Shown here: positions 46,044 through 55,207 of the stretch, one piece after another
Layout of the letters: each line of letters opens with the position of its first letter
Position numbering within the stretch: position 1 is the first letter of the stretch
From: Burkholderia anthina
GTDB taxonomy: Bacteria; Pseudomonadota; Gammaproteobacteria; Burkholderiales; Burkholderiaceae
Assembly: GCF_902498995.1 (NCBI RefSeq)
Contig: NZ_CABVLY010000003.1
Coordinates: 186,001 to 250,000, forward strand
DNA: 64,000 bases
Reading direction: 5' to 3'
Program-made: the position numbers and the translations under genes
Notes under the pieces: generated by a model
Told to the model about the DNA's origin: nothing
The model's input: the letters and a program-made list of their open reading frames with translations, nothing else
Database searches by the model: none

Positions 46044-47131
46044 TGAACAGGATCGACTCGTTTTCGCTTTCGGGCAACATGGCTTCGTCCGCGAACGGCG
46101 GGCCGCCATCAATGAAGAGGGCGTCGCTCCAGCCCGGTGATCTCATACTCTCGACCGTCGGCACGCTCGTATTCGCTTTCGTGCTGTGGCGCGTGTTGTC
46201 GTGGGCCGTCGTGCATGGCGTATTCGGCACGACACCACAAAGCTGCAACGACGCAACCGGCGCGTGTTGGTCGGTGATTCGCGCGCGCTGGCGCATCATC
46301 CTGTTCGGCCTCTATCCGCTCGACGAGCAGTGGCGCTCCGCGCTTGCATCGGTTATTGCGATCGGCACGCTCGCGCTCGCGTGCGTGCCGCGCATGTGGA
46401 GCGCTGCGCGGATGATGCCGATCCTGCTAGGCGGATACGCGCTGTTTCTGCTGATTATCCACGGTGGCGTGTTCGGTCTAGACGTCGTGCCGTCGTCGCG
46501 CTGGGGCGGTCTCACGCTCACGCTTTTTATCTATATCACGGTGATCTCTTTCGGCTTGCCGATATCAATCGGACTCGCGTTGCTGCGTCAAAGCCGTTAT
46601 CCGGTGTTCCGTCACCTGACCGCGTTCGTCGTCGACGTCACGCGCTCGCTGCCGCTGCTGACGATTCTTTTCTCCGCAACCGTGATCATTCCGCTGATGC
46701 TGCCGCACGTATTACAGGGCGACAAGCTCGTGCGATCGCTGGTCGGCTTCACGTTCTTCTTCGCGTGCTATCAGTCGGAGATCGTGCGCGGCGGGTTGCA
46801 GGCAGTCGGACGAGGACAGGTGGAAGCATCGCAGGCGCTCGGCATGAGCTACTGGAGCACGACGGCGCTGATCACATTGCCGCAGGCCTTTCGCATCGCG
46901 ATGCCCGCGACGATCAACCAGTTCGTGATCACGTTCAAGGAAACGTCGCTCGTGATTATCGTCGGCCTGTTTGATCTGATGGCGTCTGCGCAGGCGGCGT
47001 ATCACAGCGGCGAGTGGAGTGCGTATCACACCGAGGTCTACGTGTTCGTCGCGCTGATCTATTTCATCGGATCGTTCAGCTTGTCGAGGTACGGAAAGTA
47101 CGTCGAGAGGCATTTTCAAACTCCTCGCTAG
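46043..47131 (+). CDS. Amino-acid ABC transporter permease 2 (AapM/BztC type)
   Basis: A 362-residue inner-membrane protein with several helices and the EAA loop VEASQALGMSYWSTTALITLP. It pairs with the preceding permease as AapM or BztC. It overlaps the previous gene by one base and ends 12 bases before the ATPase gene. Confidence 0.89.
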   Translation: MNRIDSFSLSGNMASSANGGPPSMKRASLQPGDLILSTVGTLVFAFVLWRVLSWAVVHGVFGTTPQSCNDATGACWSVIRARWRIILFGLYPLDEQWRSALASVIAIGTLALACVPRMWSAARMMPILLGGYALFLLIIHGGVFGLDVVPSSRWGGLTLTLFIYITVISFGLPISIGLALLRQSRYPVFRHLTAFVVDVTRSLPLLTILFSATVIIPLMLPHVLQGDKLVRSLVGFTFFFACYQSEIVRGGLQAVGRGQVEASQALGMSYWSTTALITLPQAFRIAMPATINQFVITFKETSLVIIVGLFDLMASAQAAYHSGEWSAYHTEVYVFVALIYFIGSFSLSRYGKYVERHFQTPR

Positions 47132-47143
47132 AAAGGCGCTTTC

Positions 47144-47920
47144 ATGTCCCAAGTCAATACATTGCCGCCAGCCTGTCCGGATGGTAACGAGGCGGTTGTC
47201 CAGTTGCGCGGCGTTAACAAGTGGTACGGCCGTTTTCACGTGTTGCAGAACGTCGATCTCTCCGTGCGCTGCGGCGAACGCATCGTGATCTGCGGGCCAT
47301 CCGGTTCCGGGAAATCGACGATGATTCGCTGCATCAACGCGCTCGAAGAACATCAGGAAGGGGCGATCGTCGTAAATGGCGTCGAGCTTTCGGGGGCGAC
47401 GAAAAGCATCGAGAAAGTGCGGCGCGAGGTTGGCATGGTATTCCAGAGCTTCAATCTGTTTCCGCACATGTCCGTGCTCGAAAACTGCATGCTCGCGCCG
47501 GTGCGCACGCGTCGTCTGACGAAAGCACAAGCCCGCGAGCGTGCGATGCATTATCTCGAACGCGTGAAGATTCCACATCAGGCGAGCAAGTATCCGGGGC
47601 AATTGTCGGGCGGACAGCAGCAGCGTGTCGCGATCGCGCGCGCGCTATGCATGAACCCGAAAGTGATGCTCTTCGACGAGCCGACTTCGGCGCTCGATCC
47701 CGAGATGATCAAGGAAGTGCTCGACACGATGGTCACCCTTGCCGAGGAGGGAATGACGATGCTGTGCGTTACCCACGAGATGAACTTCGCTCGTCGCGTC
47801 GCGGACCGGATCATCTTCATGGACGCTGGCGCGATCGTCGAGGATCAGCCGCCCGAATCCTTCTTCTCGAATCCGCTTCACGAACGTACCCGGGATTTTC
47901 TCGGGCAACTGATGCATTGA
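47144..47920 (+). CDS. Amino-acid ABC transporter ATP-binding protein (AapP/BztD/GlnQ type)
   Basis: A 258-residue ATPase with Walker [10 protein letters not shown], signature [15 protein letters not shown], Walker [15 protein letters not shown] and the H-loop CVTHEMNFA. It completes the importer made by the two permeases upstream and the binding protein at 35.4-36.5 kb. Confidence 0.94.
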   Translation: MSQVNTLPPACPDGNEAVVQLRGVNKWYGRFHVLQNVDLSVRCGERIVICGPSGSGKSTMIRCINALEEHQEGAIVVNGVELSGATKSIEKVRREVGMVFQSFNLFPHMSVLENCMLAPVRTRRLTKAQARERAMHYLERVKIPHQASKYPGQLSGGQQQRVAIARALCMNPKVMLFDEPTSALDPEMIKEVLDTMVTLAEEGMTMLCVTHEMNFARRVADRIIFMDAGAIVEDQPPESFFSNPLHERTRDFLGQLMH

Positions 47921-47940
47921 TTTTTAAAAGGAATTTCACC

Positions 47941-48288
47941 ATGAGCGACATTCAACGCTTCGACTTCCGAAAACGCATTCACATGAGCGTCGTCCACGGC
48001 GGTACCGTTTATCTGACCGGACAGGTCGGCACGGCGAACCGGCCGGCCGCGGAACAGATGCAAGAGATTCTGGAAAAGGTCGAAATGCTGCTCGCGCAGG
48101 CTGGCAGCAGCAAGTCGCGCATTCTGAACACGACGCTGATTCTTGCCGACGTTGCCGACTACGACGCGGTTAATGAAGTATGGGACGCGTGGGTTGACAA
48201 GGACAACGCACCGTCGCGCTCAACCTTGCAGGCGCAGCTCGCGTCGAAGGGGCTGCTGGTCGAGCTTATCGTGATTGCGGCGGCGTAA
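47941..48288 (+). CDS. RidA-family protein 1
   Basis: A 115-residue trimeric-type RidA (YjgF/YER057c/UK114) protein; such proteins hydrolyse reactive imines or enamines to ketones and ammonia. It has VYLTGQVG and KSRILNTTLILADVADYDAV. In classic RidA the catalytic Arg lies in the segment that ends with the NxxWDxWV region here (APSRSTLQAQLA). First of two tandem RidA genes. Confidence 0.87.
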   Translation: MSDIQRFDFRKRIHMSVVHGGTVYLTGQVGTANRPAAEQMQEILEKVEMLLAQAGSSKSRILNTTLILADVADYDAVNEVWDAWVDKDNAPSRSTLQAQLASKGLLVELIVIAAA

Positions 48289-48323
48289 TCGGGCGAGGGG
48301 CTCGTTTCCACAGGAGATATCCG

Positions 48324-48707
48324 ATGAAAAAGCAGTTCATCGTGCCGCAGGGCATACATGCAACGCCGACATATTCATACGCGGTGAAGGCGGATAACAC
48401 GGTCTATCTCGCGGGCCACGTCGGCCGCGACGCGCAAGGCAAGGTCGTCGAGGGCGGGATCGAGGCGCAAACCGTACAAGCATTCGAGAATCTGAAACGC
48501 ACGCTCGACGCAGCCGGCGCGACGCTGGCCGACATCGTCAAGCTGACGATCCACATTACCGATATCGAAGCGATGGCGACCGTACGCGATGTGCGTGCGC
48601 GCTATCTGAAACCACCGATGCCGGCGAGCACGGCGGTCGAGGTCGCGAAACTTGCACCCGGTGTGCTGATCGAGATCGACGGCACGGCCGTGATCGACGA
48701 CGCATGA
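48324..48707 (+). CDS. RidA-family protein 2
   Basis: A 127-residue RidA protein with the canonical substrate-binding pieces NTVYLAGHVGRDAQGKVVEG, ADIVKLTIHITDI and PPMPASTAVEVAKLAPGVLIEID. It has an Ala-Ser-Thr in place of the Arg-Ser-Thr often seen at the active site, so activity may differ from E. coli RidA. It ends four bases inside the next gene. Confidence 0.87.
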   Translation: MKKQFIVPQGIHATPTYSYAVKADNTVYLAGHVGRDAQGKVVEGGIEAQTVQAFENLKRTLDAAGATLADIVKLTIHITDIEAMATVRDVRARYLKPPMPASTAVEVAKLAPGVLIEIDGTAVIDDA

Positions 48708-49366
48708 TGTCCGCGCAACCGACCGTACCGCGGATTTTCTATTCTCCGGAAGCGTGCTCGCTCGCTGCGCACATCGCGCTCGAAGAAACGGGTGAGGCAT
48801 TCGAGCCGGTGCGCATTGCGCTGGCCGATGGCGAGCAGCGCTCGGCCGGCTATCTCGCGATCAACCCGAAAGGGCGTGTACCCACCGTGGTCGACAATGG
48901 GTTCGTCGTGACGGAGTTGCCTGCGGTGCTGCTGTATATCGCGCGGCGGTTTCCGCACGCGAAGTTATGGCCCGATGATCCGCAAGGCGAGGCGCGTTGC
49001 GCCGAATGGGTCGCATGGTGTGCGTCGGGTTTGCATGAAACGTTCGGCCATTTGCGGCGTCCCGAGCGTTTCGCCGATAGCGATGCAGCCCGCCGTGAAG
49101 TCGCGGACAAGGGGCGTGTGTCGTCGCGTGCCGTGTGGGAGATGGTGGAACGGAAGCTCGCGGCGTCGAGCGATCGATGGGCTGCCGGTTCGCGCTATTC
49201 GGTCGCCGACGGATGTCTGCTCACGTTCTGGATCTGGGGTCGCGCGAAGACGCTTCAATACGACATGCACCGCGACTTCCCTGCATGGACGGCGCTTGCG
49301 GAACGTGTCGCGCGACGTGATGCGGTACAACGCGCACTAGAACGCGAAGGCCTACTGCCACCCTGA
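48704..49366 (+). CDS. Glutathione S-transferase family protein
   Basis: A 220-residue protein with the thioredoxin-like N-terminal domain (RIFYSPEACSLAAHIALEE, GRVPTVVDNG with the cis-proline, VVTELPAVLLYIA) and a helical C-terminal domain. The serine in SPEACS is the usual catalytic residue region of beta-class bacterial enzymes. It overlaps the second RidA gene by four bases and ends the operon. Confidence 0.86.
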   Translation: MMSAQPTVPRIFYSPEACSLAAHIALEETGEAFEPVRIALADGEQRSAGYLAINPKGRVPTVVDNGFVVTELPAVLLYIARRFPHAKLWPDDPQGEARCAEWVAWCASGLHETFGHLRRPERFADSDAARREVADKGRVSSRAVWEMVERKLAASSDRWAAGSRYSVADGCLLTFWIWGRAKTLQYDMHRDFPAWTALAERVARRDAVQRALEREGLLPP

Positions 49367-49496
49367 TTTTCGTGACCTTATTGGATCGTTGTCCGAATGA
49401 AGACGTGGTTTTACAAAAAAGAGGGAACAGCGCTGTTTGCCGGTGCAGACTGCGCTTTCTTTGTCTGCAGCAAACGAAAGCAAAACGGAGATGGAG

Positions 49497-50636
49497 ATGA
49501 AGAGTGGAATGAAGGTACTATGCGGTGCCGTAACGCTCGCATCAGGAGTGGTTGCGACGGGTGTGCATGCGCAGACCGTCGTGAAGATCGGGAGTGCTGC
49601 ACCTCTAACGGGCGGCATGGCGCACGTTGGCAAGGACAACGAGAACGGCGCGCGTCTCGCGATCGAAGAGATCAACGCGCAAGGACTGGTGATCGGCGGA
49701 CAGAAGATCACGCTGCAGCTTGACGCTCAGGACGATGGGGGTGATCCGCGCCAGGCGACCCAGGTAGCGCAGAAACTTGTCGACGACAAGGTTGTGGCGG
49801 TCGTCGGGCATCTGAATTCGGGTACTACCATTCCCGCGTCGAAGATATACAGCGACGCCGGCATCGTGCAGATTTCGCCGTCGGCGACGAACCCTGCATA
49901 CACGCAACAAGGATTCAGGACAACGTACCGGATGGTTGGAACCGATGCGCAGCAAGGTCCCGCGCTGGCGAAATATGCGGCGGGGCCGTTGAAGGTGAAG
50001 ACGCTCGCGGTCGTTGATGATTCGACCGCATACGGCCAGGGCCTCGCAGACCAATTCCAGAAGGCAGCCGAAGCGCTCGGCATAAAAGTACTGTCGCATG
50101 ACGCGACCAACGACAAGGCCATCGATTTCCGTGCGATCCTGACCAAGATCAAAGGGGAGAATCCCGACGCGATCATGGTCGGTGGCATGGATCCGACCGG
50201 CGGTCCGTTCGCACGTCAGGCCCGGCAACTCGGCCTACGCGCAAGAATTCTCGGTGGCGATGGCATGTGCACGGAAAAAATGCCGTCGCTTGCTGGTGAT
50301 GCAGCCGGCAATGTCGTGTGTTCGGAAGCCGGTAAGGCGCTCGAGAAAATGCCGCAAGGTGCCGCGTTTGCTGTGAAGTATGAAAAGCGTTTCGGCGAGC
50401 CTATCCAGATCTACGCGCCGTTCTCGTACGACGCGGTCTATATTGTCGTCGACGCTATGAAGCGTGCGAATTCGTGTGACCCCGCAAAGATCCTCGCTGC
50501 GATGCCGGGCACAAATTTCGGCGGTGTCACGGGGCAAACAAGCTTTGACGCTCACGGCGATCTCTCGCACGGCGTCATCACTCTCTACACTTACAAGAAC
50601 GGGAAGAAGACAATTCTCGATATGGTGACGCTATGA
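49497..50636 (+). CDS. Branched-chain-type amino-acid ABC binding protein (LivK-like), orphan
   Basis: A 379-residue exported protein with signal peptide (MKSGMKVLCGAVTLASG, cleavage after VHAQ) and the Peripla_BP_6 fold (IGSAAPLTGGMAHVGKDNEN, GVTGQTSFDAHGD). No LivHMFG permease or ATPase genes are near, so its transporter is elsewhere. The start is uncertain: ATG codons at 49491, 49497 and 49509 are all possible. It overlaps the dienelactone hydrolase gene by four bases. Confidence 0.87.
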   Translation: MKSGMKVLCGAVTLASGVVATGVHAQTVVKIGSAAPLTGGMAHVGKDNENGARLAIEEINAQGLVIGGQKITLQLDAQDDGGDPRQATQVAQKLVDDKVVAVVGHLNSGTTIPASKIYSDAGIVQISPSATNPAYTQQGFRTTYRMVGTDAQQGPALAKYAAGPLKVKTLAVVDDSTAYGQGLADQFQKAAEALGIKVLSHDATNDKAIDFRAILTKIKGENPDAIMVGGMDPTGGPFARQARQLGLRARILGGDGMCTEKMPSLAGDAAGNVVCSEAGKALEKMPQGAAFAVKYEKRFGEPIQIYAPFSYDAVYIVVDAMKRANSCDPAKILAAMPGTNFGGVTGQTSFDAHGDLSHGVITLYTYKNGKKTILDMVTL

Positions 50637-51334
50637 CTACTTCCGGTTCGTGGATTGAAATCGAAGCGCACGATGGCGGGTTGTTCCAGGGATATCTCGC
50701 ACTGCCGCCCGCGAAGCGCGGCCCGGGGCTGCTCGTGCTGCAGGAGATCTTTGGTGTGAACGCGCATATTCGTGGCGTTGCCGAGCAATACGCGGCGCAA
50801 GGTTTCGTTGTGCTTGCGCCGGACATGTTCTGGCGGATCGCGCCGCGTATGGAGATCGGCTATCACGGAGAGGATCGCGTGCGCGCGAATCGTCTGTACG
50901 ACGAGCAGCTTGACAAGACGTTGGCGCTTGCCGACGTCGGCGCGGCGGCTGAGCGTTTGCGCGCGCTGCCCGAAGTGACCGGCAAAGTCGGAGCGGTCGG
51001 ATTCTGCTTCGGTGGCTGGCTGACTTTCGCGGCTGCCGTTGAGCGGATGATTGACATCGGCGTGTCGTATTACGGGGGCGGCATCCAGCATCAGCTCGAA
51101 GACTGCGAGCGTATCGTCGCACCGATGCAGTTCCATTTCGGCGAAAGCGATGAGCACGTGCCGATTTCACTTGCCGATGCGCTGCGAGAGCGTTTTGCAG
51201 GACGCGATGGAGAGGTGCATACCTACGCAGGTGCGGATCATGGCTTTAACTGCTGGGAACGCGAAACGTATAATCCGGGCGCGGCCGAACTTGCTCATGA
51301 GCGCGCGTTGCAGTTTCTGCGTAAACACCGCTGA
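50633..51334 (+). CDS. Dienelactone hydrolase family protein
   Basis: A 233-residue alpha/beta hydrolase with the nucleophile C125 in GFCFGG, the acid near FGESDEHVP and the histidine in YAGADHGFNC, the catalytic triad of carboxymethylenebutenolidases. The gene follows the orphan binding protein with a four-base overlap. The substrate may be a lactone or another ester in the pathway. Confidence 0.89.
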   Translation: MTTSGSWIEIEAHDGGLFQGYLALPPAKRGPGLLVLQEIFGVNAHIRGVAEQYAAQGFVVLAPDMFWRIAPRMEIGYHGEDRVRANRLYDEQLDKTLALADVGAAAERLRALPEVTGKVGAVGFCFGGWLTFAAAVERMIDIGVSYYGGGIQHQLEDCERIVAPMQFHFGESDEHVPISLADALRERFAGRDGEVHTYAGADHGFNCWERETYNPGAAELAHERALQFLRKHR

Positions 51335-51673
51335 GATATTCGCATCTTGCGAATGAGTCCATCTCCAGACGGTGATCATTTCTTTTCTTAGACTGGTCAC
51401 TGGCTTCTCCAACCTGGATAGAGCAACGACAGCGATATCGTGTCGTCTTATTACCAGGGGTTCTGAGCGGCGGTCGTCCGATGCTATCGAGGGACGACCC
51501 GGAGATGGCGGCATGGCGTTCCTCCTGACAATGCTCTCGGGTAACGGCGAGGAAGGTTCGTGGTGTGCGGATGGGCGATGCCATAGTCCGGAACTGCGTG
51601 CGGTTGGATCTATGCTGCGGATGACGTGTCAAGTCAGTGTTACGCCATCCTGAAGAAGACAGATGCAGCAGAC
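51335..51673. other. Non-coding region with no gene
   Basis: No convincing coding frame. It may hold the left end of the broken IS3 element, but I cannot align a terminus by eye. Confidence 0.5.
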
Positions 51674-51840
51674 TGCTGCGACGAATTGCCGAATCGCGAA
51701 TGGTTCCGCAGCCGGGTCGAGGCCGAGGTACTCATCGAACGCTGACGACAGTTCTACAACGAGCGTCGGCCCCATAGTGCTCATCGCTATCAATCTCCTG
51801 CCACGGTCCGTCGAGCGTGGCAGGATTCCGATAATATCGA
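51674..51840 (+). pseudogene. Broken IS3-family (IS407-like) transposase, 3' end
   Basis: The frame reads DELPNREWFRSRVEAEVLIE, then a TGA where the family has Trp, then RQFYNERRPHSAHRYQSPAT. This is the end of the IS407-group OrfB integrase domain. Only the last 55 or so codons remain. Confidence 0.75.
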
Positions 51841-51909
51841 CGCGAGACGCGCTGCCCGATTGGTCACAAAATTCCGTCCCAGGTCAACTGCGCGCGTGCA
51901 GGCCGTCGA

Positions 51910-53325
51910 TCACAGCGTCGCACCGTATAAATGGTGCGCATCGGTCAATGCATCGGCGACGAGTTGCAAGCCGTCCCGGCATTGCTCCCGGTCCTGCGGC
52001 CCACCCAGGCAGATGCGGATCGCGGCCGGCGGGTTACCGTCCGTCGAGAACGCAGCGCTTGCCACGGCAGCGACGCCGTGACTCCGCAGATGCTGGGCCA
52101 GCTCGGACGCGCTCCACAAGCTCTCGTGCGGAATCGGCAGCCAGAGATGGAAACCGTCGGGATGCGCATCGAACGGCCACGCGCCGAGAACCCGAGCGGC
52201 AATCGCCTGGCGGGCATGGGCCTCCGATCGGATCGCTGTCAACATCTCGCTCGCCGTTCCGTCGTTGATCCATTCGGTGGATAGCAGCATCGTGAACGGA
52301 CTCGGCATTACCGTCGTGGCGCGCAGCGCGCCGGCGATACGCTGCGCCTCGCGCGCCGTCGGCGCCAGTAGGTAGGCGATACGCAGCCCGGCGCCGAGAT
52401 TCTTTGACATGCCTGTCACGTAGTAGGTCAGTTCCGGTGCAAGCAACGCCAGTGGAGGCGGTGCGCTCCGCGGTAGCATCGCGTAGGCGTCGTCCTCAAT
52501 GATGGGTACGTTGTAGCGCATCGCGACATCTGCCAGTGCTTCACGGCGTCTGTACGGTATCGTGACCGTGCTCGGGTTCTGAAGGGTGGGGTTGCAATAA
52601 AGCGCGGCAGGCCGTCCGGTTCTGCAAAGCGATTCGAATGCATGAGGCAACGGCCCGTCGTCGTCACGTGGCAGCGGCTGCAACTGCACGCCCAATTGCG
52701 ATGCAATCGCCTTGATGCCGGGGTAGGCGAGCGCGTCCAGGCAGATAGTATCGCCGCGGCGTGCCAGTCGAGAGATGAGCGCGACGAGGGCGCTGTGGAT
52801 TCCCGGGCAGACAAGCACGGCATCGCCGCTGCAGCCGGGAAGTCGATTCGCTAGCCACATGCGGCCGGCGGCGCGATCTGCGGGCGTGCCGCCGAAATCC
52901 TGATATCGCATCAATTGATACGGATCGGCCGCGTTGAGCAAGGCGGCTGCCGATTCCTGCAGCCGCCTGGCCATCTCGGGCGGCTCCGGCGGCATGTTCA
53001 TCGACATCTCGACGCTGCTCCCACCCGACAGCGGGATTGTACGGGTCGGGCCGCGCACGAACGTACCGCTTCCTGCCCGCGTATCGAGCAAGCCGCGTCT
53101 GCGGGCTTCCGCATAGGCGCGTGCCACCGTCGTGTAGTTCAGGCTCAGCGCACCGGCGAGATCGCGCAGTCCGGGCAGGCGATCGCGCGGTTTCAGGCGG
53201 CCCGCCGCCAGATCTTCCTCGATGAGATCGGGGATCAGAAGATACGCCGGTTTCCTGCTTGCCGACAGTCGCTTCGACCAATGATGGATTGCGTCATCCA
53301 TACCTGTTTCCATTTGATGATTCAT
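51910..53325 (-). CDS. MocR-type regulator (GntR HTH plus aminotransferase domain)
   Basis: A 471-residue protein. The N-terminal GntR winged helix (RDRLPGLRDLAGALSLNYTT) is followed by a class I aminotransferase-like domain with its PLP lysine in TGMSKNLGAGLRIAYLL. MocR proteins sense PLP or amino compounds. It is divergent from the Nit1C operon over 357 bases, so it may regulate it. The start is uncertain (53325, 53313 or 53301). Confidence 0.88.
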   Translation of the reverse strand: MNHQMETGMDDAIHHWSKRLSASRKPAYLLIPDLIEEDLAAGRLKPRDRLPGLRDLAGALSLNYTTVARAYAEARRRGLLDTRAGSGTFVRGPTRTIPLSGGSSVEMSMNMPPEPPEMARRLQESAAALLNAADPYQLMRYQDFGGTPADRAAGRMWLANRLPGCSGDAVLVCPGIHSALVALISRLARRGDTICLDALAYPGIKAIASQLGVQLQPLPRDDDGPLPHAFESLCRTGRPAALYCNPTLQNPSTVTIPYRRREALADVAMRYNVPIIEDDAYAMLPRSAPPPLALLAPELTYYVTGMSKNLGAGLRIAYLLAPTAREAQRIAGALRATTVMPSPFTMLLSTEWINDGTASEMLTAIRSEAHARQAIAARVLGAWPFDAHPDGFHLWLPIPHESLWSASELAQHLRSHGVAAVASAAFSTDGNPPAAIRICLGGPQDREQCRDGLQLVADALTDAHHLYGATL

Positions 53326-53682
53326 CAAAACGTTAGCATGGCGGATTATTCGAAAATATTTATATCGCCAGTCTGAAGCGGGCTGATTGCATTGATCGCA
53401 TCGTGTATCGGATTGATGCACCGATGCACGCTCGACGGGCACGCATTCATGCCAGGTGCATCAGTCAGGTGCGCGCCATCGCCCGGACAGGCCGGTCCCT
53501 ATCCGAACCGCATTCGGTCACGCAAGGATCGGACCGGCTGCAACGGCATTTATCGACTGAATGATTGGATAGTGATTGCATCAGGTCTGCGCCTGGTTGG
53601 CATATGCGTTGCGTTAATGAGATCGCCCGGACTCGAAAGCGTTCGGGACCATCACTCAACGTATTTTCAAACGGAGCGTGCC
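53326..53682. other. Divergent control region between MocR gene and Nit1C operon
   Basis: No gene in this 357-base stretch. It contains the sigma-54-like promoter at 53598-53612 and must also hold the promoter of the MocR gene. A 5' GGAG ribosome site precedes the ATG at 53683. Confidence 0.6.
53598..53612 (+). promoter_or_regulatory. Candidate sigma-54 promoter of the Nit1C operon
   Basis: TGGCATATGCGTTGC has the -24 GG and -12 GC dinucleotides at the required distance (consensus TGGCAC-N5-TTGC). It lies 71-85 bases before the first gene. Sigma-54 control is usual for nitrogen-starvation genes. No enhancer-binding protein is in the window. Confidence 0.65.
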
Positions 53683-54165
53683 ATGCCCGCAGTGAATCAG
53701 CCTCTGCACAAGAAGGGAGATTTCCTCGTCGACTACGAGGAGAAGGTGTTCGAAGACGTCAAGGCGGAACCGGGCGAGAAGGCGCTCGTGACGTTCCACA
53801 CGGTCGCGTTCGAGGGATCGATCGGCTTCGTGAACCTCCTGCAGGCGACGCGCCTGCAACGCAAGGGGTTCGAGACGTCGGTGCTGCTCTACGGCCCCGG
53901 CGTGACGCTCGGTCTGCAGCGCGGGTTTCCGACGCTCGGCGACGAGGCGTTTCCCGGTCACCTGAACTTCAACAAGCAACTCGTCAAGTTCATGGAAGAG
54001 GGCGGGAAGGTCTACGCGTGCCGCTTTGCTCTGCAAGCACTTTACGGCCATGGCGAAGCGTCGCTGATCGAGGGTATTCGGCCGATCAATCCGCTCGACG
54101 TGCTGGATATCCAGTTGCTTCACCGCAAGGAGAACGCGCTGGTCATCCATACCTGGACCGTTTGA
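53683..54165 (+). CDS. MSMEG_0572/Sll0783 family nitrogen-starvation protein
   Basis: A 160-residue protein, the first conserved gene of the Nit1C cluster ([20 protein letters not shown] pattern, [37 protein letters not shown]). The Synechocystis relative Sll0783 is induced by nitrogen starvation and is needed for polyhydroxybutyrate build-up. Its biochemical function is unknown. GGAG is present upstream of the ATG. Confidence 0.88.
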   Translation: MPAVNQPLHKKGDFLVDYEEKVFEDVKAEPGEKALVTFHTVAFEGSIGFVNLLQATRLQRKGFETSVLLYGPGVTLGLQRGFPTLGDEAFPGHLNFNKQLVKFMEEGGKVYACRFALQALYGHGEASLIEGIRPINPLDVLDIQLLHRKENALVIHTWTV

Positions 54166-54184
54166 TCGAATGACGGGTGCCATC

Positions 54185-55207
54185 ATGTCCGACAAACGCA
54201 TCGTCCGGGCGGCAGCCGTCCAGATCGCTCCCGATCTGGAACGGGCCGGCGGTACGCTCGACAAAGTCTGCGCGGCGATCGACGAGGCCGCCGGCAAGGG
54301 CGTCCAGCTGATCGTTTTCCCCGAAACATTCGTGCCGTACTACCCGTACTTCTCGTTTGTGCGGTCGCCGGTCGCATCCGGCGCCGATCACATGCGGCTC
54401 TACGAGCAGGCCGTGGTGGTGCCTGGTCCCGTGACGCATGCGGTCGCCGAGCGCGCGCGCCTGCACGGGATGGTCGTCGTGCTCGGCGTGAACGAGCGCG
54501 ACCACGGCAGCCTGTACAACACGCAGTTGATCTTCGACGTCGACGGACGCCTCGTGGTGAAGCGCCGCAAGATTACGCCGACGTTTCACGAGCGGATGAT
54601 CTGGGGGCAGGGCGACGCGGCCGGACTCAAGGTTGCGCAGACCGGTGTCGGACGGGTCGGTGCGCTCGCATGCTGGGAGCACTACAACCCGCTCGCCCGT
54701 TATGCGCTGATGACGCAGCACGAGGAAATTCATTGCAGTCAGTTCCCCGGTTCGCTGGTGGGCCCGATCTTCGCGGAACAAATCGAGGTCACGATCCGCC
54801 ACCACGCGCTGGAGTCGGGCTGCTTTGTCGTCAATGCGACCGGCTGGCTGACGGACGCGCAGATCGCGTCGGTTACGAGCGATCCGACGCTGCAGAAGGC
54901 CCTGCGGGGCGGCTGCAATACTGCGATCGTGTCCCCGGAGGGCCAGCATCTGGCCGAGCCGTTGCGCTCGGGAGAAGGGATGGTGATCGCCGATCTGGAC
55001 ATGTCGCTGATCACCAAGCGCAAGCGAATGATGGATTCGGTCGGCCACTATGCGCGACCGGAACTGCTGAGCCTTGCCATCAACGATCGGCCGGCGACGA
55101 CGGTGACCCCGATGGGGATCAGCGGGTCGGCCGCACGCGACTTCGAGGGAAACTGCCATGAGCGCGAACGCGAAACCGTCGGTGCAGAGCCGGCAATTGA
55201 TGACTGA
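54185..55207 (+). CDS. Nitrilase of the Nit1C (Nit6803) group
   Basis: Carbon-nitrogen hydrolase that converts nitriles to acids and ammonia. From the [14 protein letters not shown] start, the catalytic triad is E47 (VFPETF), K129 (RRKITP) and C163 (ALACWEHY); the 82 and 34 residue spacings match Synechocystis Nit6803. The protein has 340 residues; an ATG at 54170 would add five. The segment [10 protein letters not shown] is a hallmark of this group. The cluster is linked to cyanide assimilation in other bacteria. Confidence 0.93.
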   Translation: MSDKRIVRAAAVQIAPDLERAGGTLDKVCAAIDEAAGKGVQLIVFPETFVPYYPYFSFVRSPVASGADHMRLYEQAVVVPGPVTHAVAERARLHGMVVVLGVNERDHGSLYNTQLIFDVDGRLVVKRRKITPTFHERMIWGQGDAAGLKVAQTGVGRVGALACWEHYNPLARYALMTQHEEIHCSQFPGSLVGPIFAEQIEVTIRHHALESGCFVVNATGWLTDAQIASVTSDPTLQKALRGGCNTAIVSPEGQHLAEPLRSGEGMVIADLDMSLITKRKRMMDSVGHYARPELLSLAINDRPATTVTPMGISGSAARDFEGNCHERERETVGAEPAIDD

